From Acidimicrobiia bacterium (GTDB lineage Bacteria; Actinomycetota; Acidimicrobiia; Actinomarinales; Actinomarinaceae): 42,205 nt of DNA. Below, piece after piece: positions 28,721-38,174 of this stretch (positions are counted from its first letter, which is position 1; the number at the start of each line of letters is the position of its first letter). A program made the translations under genes and the position numbers. Below the pieces are notes generated by a model. That model was not told the DNA's origin. It searched no databases and was given only the letters and a program-made list of their open reading frames with translations. The stretch lies in NCBI GenBank assembly GCA_028376655.1, contig JAONAZ010000008.1, positions 1 to 42,205 of the forward strand, in the 5' to 3' direction.

Positions 28721-29090
28721 TGTGAAGGTATGTTTCCAAAATTTCAAGGGCAGAAATATCATCTATTCGCTCCTTTTTTGATTTCGTGACAACGGCAGAT
28801 GTCATTCTTTCATCAACTTTTGTTACTTCTAGATTCAATCTTTGGATCAGTGTTTCTTCTATGAATAAATCTACTAATTTACTCATTCTTGTTTCATTGT
28901 TATTTAAACCTATTGGATACCCTATTGCTATTTTTTTAATACTGTATTCGTCAATAATTTTTGTTAAGTCACTTATTAGGTTCGTGTATTTTGTATCTAT
29001 TATTTTAAGAGCAAATGGTGTTTGTGATTTAGTAGTCGAAATAGCACAACCAATGTAACGTTCTCCAAAATCAATACCTAGGATATTCAT
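28713..29090 (-). CDS. yqgF: Putative pre-16S rRNA nuclease YqgF/RuvX
   Basis: RNase H-fold nuclease thought to finish the 5' end of 16S rRNA. Motifs are ILGIDFGERYIGCAIS near the start (acidic residue in DFG), IAIGYPIGL, the conserved VDERMTSAVV, and the terminal DDISALEILETYL. At 125 residues it is typical. It lies between alaS and mltG, the usual actinobacterial order. Confidence 0.93.
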   Translation of the reverse strand: MNILGIDFGERYIGCAISTTKSQTPFALKIIDTKYTNLISDLTKIIDEYSIKKIAIGYPIGLNNNETRMSKLVDLFIEETLIQRLNLEVTKVDERMTSAVVTKSKKERIDDISALEILETYLHNV

Positions 29091-29091
29091 A

Positions 29092-31611
29092 TTATATGAT
29101 ATCTAAAAGTGCTTTTTCTATAAATGAAATTGCCATGTCAGTGCTATATTTTCCTGGTCCTCCACCTATAGATAGATAGGGATCTTTAGACGCACCACCA
29201 CCATAGAGTTTTGACGTTTCTCCAATAATCTTTGATATATCAATATCAATATTTTTAGCTGTAGCTCCAACAATTGATGTTTTATTACCTATTTCAGACA
29301 CTAAAACGATAATATCTATTTTTTGAGTCGAAATACACTCTAAAGCAAGGTCTTTAACTTCATTATTAGAATCGAGTGAAACTTGTCCAACATAAATGTT
29401 TTTCTTGTTTTTTAATTCGGTTAACGAAGTTATATTTTTAGTTAGTACGGTTAATTCTTTTTGTTTATAAGTTGCAATTTTACTGCTATATTCTTCATAA
29501 TCTTCAAGAAATGTTGAAAGTCTTTTTGGCACATCTTCTACAGTTGTTTTAAGCATTTCACTTACATTTGAGTAGGACCTGTAAGCTTCCGTTAAAAAAT
29601 TATAGGCATCTATCCCAGAGAGCATCTCGACCCTTCTAAGATTTGACCCGATTGAGGATTCACCTGTTAGTACGATTAAGCCCACATCGTGGGAGTTTGA
29701 GACATGTGTTCCTCCACAAAGTTCTTTTGAGAAGTTACCGATGTTAACTACTCTGACATCATCACCATATTTATCACCAAAAAAAGCAAGAGCTCCTTCT
29801 TCTTTAGCTTTTTGAATGTTCATAACATTTGTATTTACTTCAAGATCGTTAAAAACACTGTTGTTACTATCTTTGAATATGATATTCAGTTCATCCTGTG
29901 AAACTTTATTTGTATGACTAAAATCGAAACGAAACTTACCTGGAGCAACATGTGAGCCAGCTTGTGCAACGTGATCACCCAAGGTATTTCGTAGTGAGGC
30001 ATGAACAATATGTGCAGCAGTATGACTTTTTGAGACAGCATTTCTAAATTTGCTTTCCACTATCTGAGTAATTTCATCACCAATTTGTATACTCGAGTCA
30101 TTAACAACATACCCCACGGCTCCGGAACTAGTTTGCAAAAGTTTTTTAATAGGTATTTCATTACCATTGTTTAGTAAGACACCTTCATCAGAAACCTGTC
30201 CCCCAGCTTCGTAATAGAAAGGAGTATCAACGGTAAAAATAACCTTATCATTATCAATATTTTGCACATCATATACTTCTGATTCTTTTGTAAGTAATTC
30301 ATAACCAACAAAATTATTATTATCTGTATCAATTGTTGTAGATTTAGATGAATCCTTATTTTTATTTGATTTCTTTTTGTGTTCTTGAAATAATTTATTA
30401 AATTCTTCTTTATCAACTTCAAAACCATGTTCAACTACAATTTCCTCAGTTAGTTCAAGAGGAAAACCAAATGTCTCAAAAAGGTGAAAAGCATCCTTTG
30501 TTGTAAAACTATCACCACTATTGAGCTTATTGTTAATTTCAGCAGTACCTTTTAGTAATGTGTTGTGGAAGAGAGACTCCTCTGAGATGATAAGTTTATT
30601 AATCTTCTCTTTGTTTTTTAACAATTCTGGATAACTATCTTTATAATTATCAACAACTATATCTGCTAGAAAATTTAAGGAGATTAATTCATCTGTAACC
30701 ATATTTATTGCCCTTATTGCCCTTCTCAATAATCTTCGTAAAATATATCCCCTACCTTCGTTCGTAGGGACAACACCATCAGATATCATAAATGTAGATG
30801 CTTTTACATGATCCAATATTATTTTTTCTAATTTTTCATCTCTGTTGGCGATAACTTTATTTAAAGCTTTGTACATGTTTGAAAATGTATCAATTCCAAA
30901 AAGTGAATCTTTCTCTTGGAGTACCATTGCTAATCTTTCTAAGCCCATTCCTGTGTCAATATTTTTAGAAGGGAGATCTCCTACAACTTCAAATGGTTTA
31001 TCTTGGATAGATTCCATAAAAACAAGATTCCATATTTCTATATACCTATCTTCACCACCGCCGATAGGCCCTCCCTTAGAACCATATTTTTCACCTCGAT
31101 CTATAAATATTTCACTACAAGGACCACAAGGTCCTGGTATGTTCATATGCCAAAAATTATCTTTATCTCCTCTTTGTATTCTTTCTTCAGGAATCCCAAT
31201 ATCATTTTTCCAGATATTGTAAGATTCATCATCGTTTTTATAAACAGTGAACCAAAGTTTTTCTTTAGGTATTTCTAAATGGTTTGTTATGTAGTCATAT
31301 GAATATCTAATAGCTTCCTTTTTGAAGTATTTTCCGACACTAAAATTACCCAACATCTCAAAAAATGATAAATGTCTGTCTGTATCACCAATAATATCAA
31401 TATCAATAGTTCGAATACATTTTTGAGATGATGTCATATTATAATTTTCTGGAATTTTATTACCAGAGAAGTATTCTTTAAGCGGTACCATTCCAGCTGC
31501 AGTAAAAAGCAAAGTATCGTCATGTGGTATTAGGGATGCAGAAGGTAATATTTTATGGTCGAGAGAACTAAAATATTCCAAAAACTTTGTACGTATCTCG
31601 TTACTGTTCAT
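29092..31611 (-). CDS. alaS: Alanyl-tRNA synthetase
   Basis: Class II synthetase charging tRNA-Ala. The catalytic core begins MNSNEIRTKFLEYFSS and contains FFEMLGNFSVGKYF and the GMGLERLAMV motif 3 region. The editing domain has the zinc-type HTAAHIVHASLRN and CGGTHVSNS. The C-terminal C-Ala domain ends with GGGASKDPYLSIGGGPGKY. At 839 residues it is slightly shorter than the Escherichia coli enzyme (876). Its start overlaps the end of aspS by 11 bases. Confidence 0.97.
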   Translation of the reverse strand: MNSNEIRTKFLEYFSSLDHKILPSASLIPHDDTLLFTAAGMVPLKEYFSGNKIPENYNMTSSQKCIRTIDIDIIGDTDRHLSFFEMLGNFSVGKYFKKEAIRYSYDYITNHLEIPKEKLWFTVYKNDDESYNIWKNDIGIPEERIQRGDKDNFWHMNIPGPCGPCSEIFIDRGEKYGSKGGPIGGGEDRYIEIWNLVFMESIQDKPFEVVGDLPSKNIDTGMGLERLAMVLQEKDSLFGIDTFSNMYKALNKVIANRDEKLEKIILDHVKASTFMISDGVVPTNEGRGYILRRLLRRAIRAINMVTDELISLNFLADIVVDNYKDSYPELLKNKEKINKLIISEESLFHNTLLKGTAEINNKLNSGDSFTTKDAFHLFETFGFPLELTEEIVVEHGFEVDKEEFNKLFQEHKKKSNKNKDSSKSTTIDTDNNNFVGYELLTKESEVYDVQNIDNDKVIFTVDTPFYYEAGGQVSDEGVLLNNGNEIPIKKLLQTSSGAVGYVVNDSSIQIGDEITQIVESKFRNAVSKSHTAAHIVHASLRNTLGDHVAQAGSHVAPGKFRFDFSHTNKVSQDELNIIFKDSNNSVFNDLEVNTNVMNIQKAKEEGALAFFGDKYGDDVRVVNIGNFSKELCGGTHVSNSHDVGLIVLTGESSIGSNLRRVEMLSGIDAYNFLTEAYRSYSNVSEMLKTTVEDVPKRLSTFLEDYEEYSSKIATYKQKELTVLTKNITSLTELKNKKNIYVGQVSLDSNNEVKDLALECISTQKIDIIVLVSEIGNKTSIVGATAKNIDIDISKIIGETSKLYGGGASKDPYLSIGGGPGKYSTDMAISFIEKALLDII

Positions 31612-33304
31612 CTTCTATGTACCTTAAGTTATACTCTGCTAAATCGCTTTCATTAATTAAAGATGGCGCTTCAGTTAAGGGATCCATCCCTGATTGTGTT
31701 TTTGGAAATGGTATTACATCTCTTATTGAAGGTTGCTTAAGTATTTCAGCAACAAGTCTGTCTATACCTATAGCAAATCCAGCATGCTGTGGTGTACCGT
31801 AAGATAAAGCTTCAATAAACCATCCAAAACGCTCACCAATATCCTCCTCGGTTAATCCCCATTTTTCTAAAACAAGTTTCTGAACTTGAGGATCATTAAT
31901 TCTTTGAGAACCAGAACCAAGTTCTACTCCATTAAGAACCAAATCGTAATGTAGTGCTTTAGATTCATTAGGATTATTTTTAAAAATATCTGTATCCTTT
32001 GGTGCGGTAAAGGGATGATGTGATGGTTGAAGTGAACCATTTTCTATTTCGAAATATGGAAAATCATCAACCCATAAAAAACTTGTACTATCTTCAACTC
32101 TATCTTTGAATATTTCCTGTCTTAAAATATCCATATATTTACCTACTTCGTATAAATTACCAGCTTGGAATACAATTAAACCATCGCCAAAAGCAATTAG
32201 TTCCTGCTTCTCGTTAGGTAATAAGATTTTTGCTAGAGGACCAGAAATTTCATTATCTGTGACTTTAAACCATCCTAAGCCATTAGATCCAAGATTTTTT
32301 ATCTTCTCATCTAATAAATCTATTTCTTTTCTACTTAAAGATTTTTGTGTAAAAAGAGATAGTACTTTCCCTGAGTCCTCAATAATTTCTTTAATAAATT
32401 TTATTTCAGTCTGAGCAAATACATCAGTTATATCAGAAATAGTTTCTTTAATTCTAAGGTCGGGCTTATCTGTGCCATATAGTGTCATAGATTCATTGTA
32501 AGTTATCGTTTTAAACGGTATTGGAATCTTGAGGTCGAATGCTTCTTTAAATATGTGTTGAACAATTATTTCAATATTCTCTTTAACAAGATCTGGGCTT
32601 CCATTTGAAAATTCAAGATCTAATTGGGTAAATTCAGGTTGTCTATCTTTTCTTGAATCTTCATCTCTATAGCATTTAGCTATTTGATAATAATTTGGAA
32701 AGCCAGACATCATAAATAATTGTTTGTACATTTGAGGCGATTGTGGGAGTGCATAAAATGAACCTGGTGATTTTCTAGATGGTACAAGAAAATCTTTAGC
32801 ACCTTCAGGTGTTGATTTTATAAGAGTAGGGGTATCTATTTCTAGAATATCTAGTTGGTTCATAATATTTCTAATGCTTTTAAAAGTATTAGATCTAGCA
32901 ATAATATTCTGTTTCATTTCATTACGTCTTAAATCTAAATATCTATACTTTAAGCGGATACTCTCATCAGTATCTATGCCATCTTCGATCTGAAAAGGTA
33001 GGGTTTTACTTTCATTAATAATTGTTAAAGACTCAATTAGTATTTCAACATCCCCGAATAAAGTTTTTTTATTAATTAAATTCTTATCTCTTTGATTAAA
33101 GACCCCAGAAACCATTATATAAAATTCATTTTTAACAGTTTTAGTTATTTTCGACTCTTTATCAAAAATGAGTTGGATTGAAGAATCAAAATCTCTTAAG
33201 TCTATAAAGGTTAATCCGCCATGATCTCGAACATTATCAACCCAGCCATACAAATTAATAATATTTGCACCATTGGCTAAACCTTTAAGTTCTTTAATTA
33301 TCAA
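31601..33304 (-). CDS. aspS: Aspartyl-tRNA synthetase, bacterial type
   Basis: Class IIb synthetase. The N-terminal OB anticodon domain has LYGWVDNVRDHGGLTFIDLR; class II motifs include CYRDEDSRKDRQPEFTQLD and the C-terminal GFAIGIDRLVAEIL; the middle insert (about 280-420) is the bacterial GAD domain, which marks the long bacterial form. HHPFTAPKD is also typical. Whether it charges only tRNA-Asp or also tRNA-Asn cannot be told here. At 567 residues it is near the usual 590. Confidence 0.96.
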   Translation of the reverse strand: MIIKELKGLANGANIINLYGWVDNVRDHGGLTFIDLRDFDSSIQLIFDKESKITKTVKNEFYIMVSGVFNQRDKNLINKKTLFGDVEILIESLTIINESKTLPFQIEDGIDTDESIRLKYRYLDLRRNEMKQNIIARSNTFKSIRNIMNQLDILEIDTPTLIKSTPEGAKDFLVPSRKSPGSFYALPQSPQMYKQLFMMSGFPNYYQIAKCYRDEDSRKDRQPEFTQLDLEFSNGSPDLVKENIEIIVQHIFKEAFDLKIPIPFKTITYNESMTLYGTDKPDLRIKETISDITDVFAQTEIKFIKEIIEDSGKVLSLFTQKSLSRKEIDLLDEKIKNLGSNGLGWFKVTDNEISGPLAKILLPNEKQELIAFGDGLIVFQAGNLYEVGKYMDILRQEIFKDRVEDSTSFLWVDDFPYFEIENGSLQPSHHPFTAPKDTDIFKNNPNESKALHYDLVLNGVELGSGSQRINDPQVQKLVLEKWGLTEEDIGERFGWFIEALSYGTPQHAGFAIGIDRLVAEILKQPSIRDVIPFPKTQSGMDPLTEAPSLINESDLAEYNLRYIEDEQ

Positions 33305-34466
33305 TTAAAACCTCAATATTGAAATCAATAGATATGTTGTTTTCTAAGTCTTTAATTGTATCTTCATCAGTATTAACCACATATTTAACATTAAAATTTT
33401 TAGCATTTTTAAATTGAGTATTTATTTTTGATAATCTTGGTGGTTTATAATAGTCTATGCCATTTTTATCAAGTAGGTGACAGTAAGAAGTTATCTTTTC
33501 TAGGTTTAATCCAATAATATAGATTTTTGGATTCGTATTTTTGGCAGTTATAGTGTTCATAATGCGTTCTATACCAAATGCGACACCGACACCATTGAAG
33601 GTACCAATATTTAAAATTTCAGCTAATCTGTCATACCTACCTCCACCACCAAGAACTAAACCATCTTCACCAACAAATTCAAAAGTTAGATCATTGTAGT
33701 AGTCAAGTCCTCGCACGAGACTTGTATTTTCTTTGAACGGGATATTATTTTTTAATAATATTGTCTTTAACAGTCCATACTTGTTAAGTGATTCTTCATT
33801 AACATAAGCAGTTATAACTGGAGCTTTATTTATAATCGGTATATCTTCTTGATTATTTGAATCCAATATCCTTAGTGTGTTTATCTCTAATTTTTCTTTA
33901 CTTTCATCTGAAAGTTCGTTTTCATTTAATTTAAAGTATTTATATAGTTCTTTAGTATAATTTTCACGATCCTTGATAGAACCAATTGTATTAATTTCTA
34001 GGGTAAATTTTAACTCAAGTTCAGTAAGAAATTTTATGGAATCATTGATAATCTGAAAATCAGAGAAAGTATCAATATTACCAATTATTTCTATTCCCCC
34101 TTGTGTGAATTCTCTATATCTATTTTTCTGTGGATTTTCATATCGAAACATTTGACCAAAATAAGAATATTGATTTGTAATGTCTTTCTGATATTGAGAG
34201 TGATACCTAACAATACTTGACGTACCTTCTGGTCTTAGTACTAAAGACCTTCCACCTTTGTCCTTAAATTGATACATTTGTTTTGTAACAATTTCTGAAT
34301 TTTGACCAATAGACTTTTCAAAAAGCTCACTGTATTCCAAATGCGGTGTTTGTACATACGAGTAACCAGAATTATTAAATACGCTAAAAAACTTGTTACG
34401 TATGTACAAAAACTTATCAGCATCATTTTCAAATATATTCTGTGTACCCTTTACTTGCTCAATCAT
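33294..34466 (-). CDS. hisS: Histidyl-tRNA synthetase
   Basis: Class II synthetase charging tRNA-His. The start VKGTQNIF fits the family VRGT.DI; motif 2 is MFRYENPQKNRYREFTQGGI; the histidine-specific segment LVRGLDYYNDLTFEF and GGGGRYDRLAE follow, with motif 3 GVGVAFGIERI. The C-terminal anticodon-binding domain (about 300-390) closes it. It has 390 residues, slightly short. It overlaps aspS (11 bases) and the MBL gene (8 bases). Confidence 0.96.
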   Translation of the reverse strand: MIEQVKGTQNIFENDADKFLYIRNKFFSVFNNSGYSYVQTPHLEYSELFEKSIGQNSEIVTKQMYQFKDKGGRSLVLRPEGTSSIVRYHSQYQKDITNQYSYFGQMFRYENPQKNRYREFTQGGIEIIGNIDTFSDFQIINDSIKFLTELELKFTLEINTIGSIKDRENYTKELYKYFKLNENELSDESKEKLEINTLRILDSNNQEDIPIINKAPVITAYVNEESLNKYGLLKTILLKNNIPFKENTSLVRGLDYYNDLTFEFVGEDGLVLGGGGRYDRLAEILNIGTFNGVGVAFGIERIMNTITAKNTNPKIYIIGLNLEKITSYCHLLDKNGIDYYKPPRLSKINTQFKNAKNFNVKYVVNTDEDTIKDLENNISIDFNIEVLIDN

Positions 34467-35082
34467 TCAAGTACTCCTTTATAAATATATTTCCTCTACT
34501 TATAGTACTAACTTTTTCAGATGGTCCATGTCCTGGAAGTATTTCATAATCAGGATTAAATTTCGAATAAACATTTTTAATTGAATCTATCATTTTATTA
34601 TTATTTCCTGATTTTAAATCAGTTCTTCCAATACTATCTCTGAAAACAAAATCTCCTGTAAAGATTAACCCTAAAGAAGTAAATTCGAATGATGTGCTTC
34701 CAGCAGTATGTCCTGGATTATGATGTGTTTTGATGAAGTCATAAGGTATACTTTCCAAATTTGAAATATCTCCTTCATATTGAGCAGCTTTTAATTCACT
34801 ATCTGTAAACATTGCAAGCTGTTCTTGAGGATTTCTTGCTAAAAACTCATCTTCCAAGTTCATATATATGCTCGATTCAAAATCTTGCATACCTAGCGCA
34901 TGATCAAAATGACCATGAGTAACTAGCGCTCCACCAATTGTCAATTTGTTTTCCTTTACATAGGAAAGTGGTTCATGTAAATCTGGAGGTAAATCAATAA
35001 ATATGCATATGTCATTATTAAAAGGTCTTAATATATAACAATTTGAAGTTGTAAAACTTGTAAACTTATATACTTCTGGCAT
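34459..35082 (-). CDS. MBL-fold hydrolase, glyoxalase II-like
   Basis: A 207-residue metallo-beta-lactamase-fold protein. Metal ligands are in VTHGHFDHALGM (HxHxDH), HNPGHTAGSTSF, the GDFVFRDSIGRTDL segment with the bridging aspartate, and LPGHGP. The GRTDL form is typical of the short glyoxalase II-like group. Its place between rel and hisS matches the mycobacterial gene I recall as Rv2581c. The substrate is unproven; hydroxyacylglutathione is unlikely if, like most actinobacteria, the cell lacks glutathione. Confidence 0.87.
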   Translation of the reverse strand: MPEVYKFTSFTTSNCYILRPFNNDICIFIDLPPDLHEPLSYVKENKLTIGGALVTHGHFDHALGMQDFESSIYMNLEDEFLARNPQEQLAMFTDSELKAAQYEGDISNLESIPYDFIKTHHNPGHTAGSTSFEFTSLGLIFTGDFVFRDSIGRTDLKSGNNNKMIDSIKNVYSKFNPDYEILPGHGPSEKVSTISRGNIFIKEYLND

Positions 35083-37247
35083 TACTTCTTACCTGGAAAT
35101 ATACGTGATGCTTCAAATACATTTTCTATTTCTTTAGAATCTTTTATTATTTCCTCGAGTTGGTTATTGTCACTAATTTCTATTTGGAACACTAAACTCA
35201 CTATTCTTTTACTACTAGTTACTGATTTAGCTACCAAGATATTACCTCCGTTATCAGATATTGCAATTGTTGCATCACGAAGTAGATACGGTCTATCAAT
35301 TGCTTCTATTTCTAACCAAATTATATCTCCAGTATGTAGATTGAATCCCCAGGAAACATCAATTATCCTCTCCCCTTTTGTACTGTCAATTTGCATATTC
35401 ATACAGTCAGATCTGTGTACTGATATACCATTAGAAATAGTTACAAAGCCCAATATATCATCTCCCGGTACGGGTACACAGCACATTGCCATCCTTACTT
35501 TTATATCGTCATAACCTTCAACAATTATTAGTTCTGAATTTTCAGTAGCTTTAACTTCTGGTGTAAAAATATCTTCATCATCCGTAATCTCTTCGGGGAA
35601 GACAAACTTTCTGATTTTATTACCAACGTTATCAATTTTTAAATTTCCGCTACCAAGCTTCTGATAAAACATTTCATAATTAGGTAGTGACGTGTCTTTT
35701 AACATATTTTTTAAAATAGCTTCTTTGTTAGAGAAGTTCAAAACGTCATTATTTTCATCAAGCCAGATATTAAGTAATTGTTTACCTTTTTGGATGTCTT
35801 CATCTTTCATTTGCTTTTGATACCACTGTTTGATTTTGGATCTAGCTCTTGAAGTTTTCACTATGTTTAACCAATCTCGGCTAGGTCCTTTACTACTATC
35901 ATTAGTGGTTAATACTTCAATAGTGTCACCTGTTTTTATATTGTTACTTAAGTTAGTTAATTTACCATTGACTTTTGCACCTATCATCTTTTCACCAACT
36001 TCAGTATGAACAGCAAAAGCAAAATCAACTGATGTAGAGCCTGAAGGTAATGTAACAACGTCGCCATTGGGAGTTAGACAAAATATTTCATCTTCATAAA
36101 GGTCAAGTTTCATATGTTTTAAAAATTCATTAGGATCCGGGTATTCTGTCGACATATTGTTTAACTCACTAGTCCATGCTGTTAGATCATTAGATGGTTT
36201 TTCCTTATATTTCCAGTGAGCAGCAACACCAAATTCTGCTCGGTAGTGCATTTCTCTTGTTCTTATTTGAATTTCTACTTTATTCCCATCGGGAGTAAGA
36301 ACTGTAGTGTGGAGACTTTGATATAAATTAAATTTAGGCATTGATATAAAATCTTTAAATCTGCCTAATACTGGTTGGAAACTAGCGTGCACAAGTCCCA
36401 AAATAGAATAACAACTCCTAACATCATCAGTAATTATGCGAATGCCGATAAGATCATTTATCTCATTGAAAGATAATCCATTATTTATAATTTTTTTATA
36501 AATTGAATAGTTATGCTTGGGTCGGCCGAGAACATCAGCAGATATTGAATTATCACCAAGAAGATCAGAAATAATTTTTGTAGTTTTTTTAATTTCAGAA
36601 TTTCTATGAGGTAACGTTTTTTGAATGAGATTTTCTATCTCCAAATTCTGTTTTTTGAAAAGTATTTCGAATGAGGTATCTTCTAGTGTGTGTTTTATAT
36701 TCTGAAGACCTAGCCTATGAGCTAATGGCGCATATACGTAGAGTGTCTCATTAGCAATCTTTTCTTGTTTCCAATCATTAAGATGCTCAAGAGTTTCAAT
36801 ATTATGGAGCCTATCTGCCAATTTTAAGATTAGAACACGAATGTCCTTAGACATAGCAATTACCATTTTTCGTATTGCTTCTGCTTTGGCATCTTCTGTC
36901 GTGTTGTATCTAATACGATCTAACTTGGTAACTCCATCAACTATGTCAGCAACATCCAGACCAAAGGCTTTTTTAATTTCTTCATAAGTAATTTCAGTAT
37001 CTTCAATTAAATCATGTAGCAATGCTGCCGTAACAGTTTCAACATCCATACTTAAATCAGCTAAGTATATCGCTACTGCTAGTGGGTGAACTATATAGGG
37101 TTCACCAGATTTCCTTTTTTGAGAAATGTGGCCATTATATGCCATATCGTAGGCGTACGTTATGGTTTTAAGTTCATCACCAACATACCTAGACTTTAAC
37201 TCAGTAAAAAGATCTTCAACTACTGAATCTTTAACATTTTCAACCAT
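35082..37247 (-). CDS. relA: Bifunctional (p)ppGpp synthetase/hydrolase Rel
   Basis: Stringent-response alarmone enzyme of 721 residues. The HD hydrolase domain has HPLAVAIYLADL and the HD pair at 78-79 (LLHDLIEDTE). The synthetase domain has GRFKDFISMPK at 295-305; the RxKD form is that of bifunctional Rel. A TGS domain follows (about 388-450, DEIFCLTPNGDVVTLPSGST), then the cysteine-containing AMCCVPVPGDDILGFV region and a C-terminal ACT domain. A TACCAT box six bases before its ATG suggests an internal promoter giving a leaderless message. The gap to secF is only 21 bases. Confidence 0.96.
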   Translation of the reverse strand: MVENVKDSVVEDLFTELKSRYVGDELKTITYAYDMAYNGHISQKRKSGEPYIVHPLAVAIYLADLSMDVETVTAALLHDLIEDTEITYEEIKKAFGLDVADIVDGVTKLDRIRYNTTEDAKAEAIRKMVIAMSKDIRVLILKLADRLHNIETLEHLNDWKQEKIANETLYVYAPLAHRLGLQNIKHTLEDTSFEILFKKQNLEIENLIQKTLPHRNSEIKKTTKIISDLLGDNSISADVLGRPKHNYSIYKKIINNGLSFNEINDLIGIRIITDDVRSCYSILGLVHASFQPVLGRFKDFISMPKFNLYQSLHTTVLTPDGNKVEIQIRTREMHYRAEFGVAAHWKYKEKPSNDLTAWTSELNNMSTEYPDPNEFLKHMKLDLYEDEIFCLTPNGDVVTLPSGSTSVDFAFAVHTEVGEKMIGAKVNGKLTNLSNNIKTGDTIEVLTTNDSSKGPSRDWLNIVKTSRARSKIKQWYQKQMKDEDIQKGKQLLNIWLDENNDVLNFSNKEAILKNMLKDTSLPNYEMFYQKLGSGNLKIDNVGNKIRKFVFPEEITDDEDIFTPEVKATENSELIIVEGYDDIKVRMAMCCVPVPGDDILGFVTISNGISVHRSDCMNMQIDSTKGERIIDVSWGFNLHTGDIIWLEIEAIDRPYLLRDATIAISDNGGNILVAKSVTSSKRIVSLVFQIEISDNNQLEEIIKDSKEIENVFEASRIFPGKK

Positions 37248-37253
37248 ATCTAT

Positions 37254-37259
37254 ATGGTA
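37254..37259 (-). promoter_or_regulatory. -10 box for a leaderless mRNA (rel)
   Basis: On the minus strand TACCAT ends six bases before the ATG at 37247, within the 21-base gap between secF and rel. Confidence 0.4.
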
Positions 37260-37268
37260 GTAAAGAAA

Positions 37269-38174
37269 TTATTTATTAATAATCTTTGATAAAAAGGGTA
37301 CAGTAACGAATATTGAGCTGTAGGTACCAGATAATATTCCAATAAATAGAGGGAGAGCAAAATCTGAAAGAGTACCTGATAGGCCTAAATAATTTCCTAA
37401 AAATAAAATTGATGCAATAGGAATTGCAGACGTAATAGAGGTATTTAAACTCCTCATTAAAACCTCATTAAAAGTCTTATTAAGAGAATCGACAGATAAA
37501 TATGAGAACTTAGATGTTTTTATTGAATCATTGAGCTTATCAAAAAGAATTACAGTGTCATATAGTGAATATCCCAATATAGTTAAAAGTGCTATAACGG
37601 TCGATGGGGTAATTTCAAGTCCAGCCAATACATAAATACTAAAAACTAGTAGTAGGTCGTGTGTTAATGCTATTAAAGCAATTAATGAATATTTAAATTC
37701 ATATCTGTAAGAGATTAACAGAACAACAAGGGTTAAAAATATAAGTAAAGCTTGGATACCTTTAGTTGTTATTTCATCACCAAAAGTTGGTCCCACTCTT
37801 TGGAAATCGATATTTTCATCTGGAATATTAAATTTATTCGAAAGATAGAATAAGAATTCTGTTTCTTTATCTTGTGTATTTTCAGTTGCTCTAAAAATAA
37901 TTGAATCAGAATTTTCAAAAGTCTGATATCTTGAAACATCTAAAATTCCGCTTTTCATAACTTGGTCAATGTCTGAATCAGTATACGATGCTTCGAATTG
38001 ATATGTTGTACCACCGGTGAAATCAACAGATAGGTTTACGTTCATTATTCCTGTTAATGAAAGCACTCCAACAGTAATAAAAATAATAACTTCAACAATA
38101 AATATTTTATAAAATAGTTTTCCTACTTTTAGAAAGTCAATATCTGTTGAACCAATAAATAGTTTTTTAATCAT
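37269..38174 (-). CDS. secF: Protein translocase subunit SecF
   Basis: Membrane partner of SecD in proton-driven protein export. A first TM (about 25-45) precedes the periplasmic NLSVDFTGGTTYQFE segment; the C-terminal TM bundle contains ILGYSLYDTVILFDKLND (family GYS.NDTVVVFDR.R) and MRSLNTSITSAIPIASILFL. At 301 residues it is typical. It overlaps secD by eight bases. Confidence 0.95.
   Translation of the reverse strand: MIKKLFIGSTDIDFLKVGKLFYKIFIVEVIIFITVGVLSLTGIMNVNLSVDFTGGTTYQFEASYTDSDIDQVMKSGILDVSRYQTFENSDSIIFRATENTQDKETEFLFYLSNKFNIPDENIDFQRVGPTFGDEITTKGIQALLIFLTLVVLLISYRYEFKYSLIALIALTHDLLLVFSIYVLAGLEITPSTVIALLTILGYSLYDTVILFDKLNDSIKTSKFSYLSVDSLNKTFNEVLMRSLNTSITSAIPIASILFLGNYLGLSGTLSDFALPLFIGILSGTYSSIFVTVPFLSKIINK

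Noticed and set aside
30171-30434. 87-codon frame inside alaS on the same strand
   Set aside because: It is a low-complexity shadow frame (Lys/Ile/Asn rich) within the alaS coding region.
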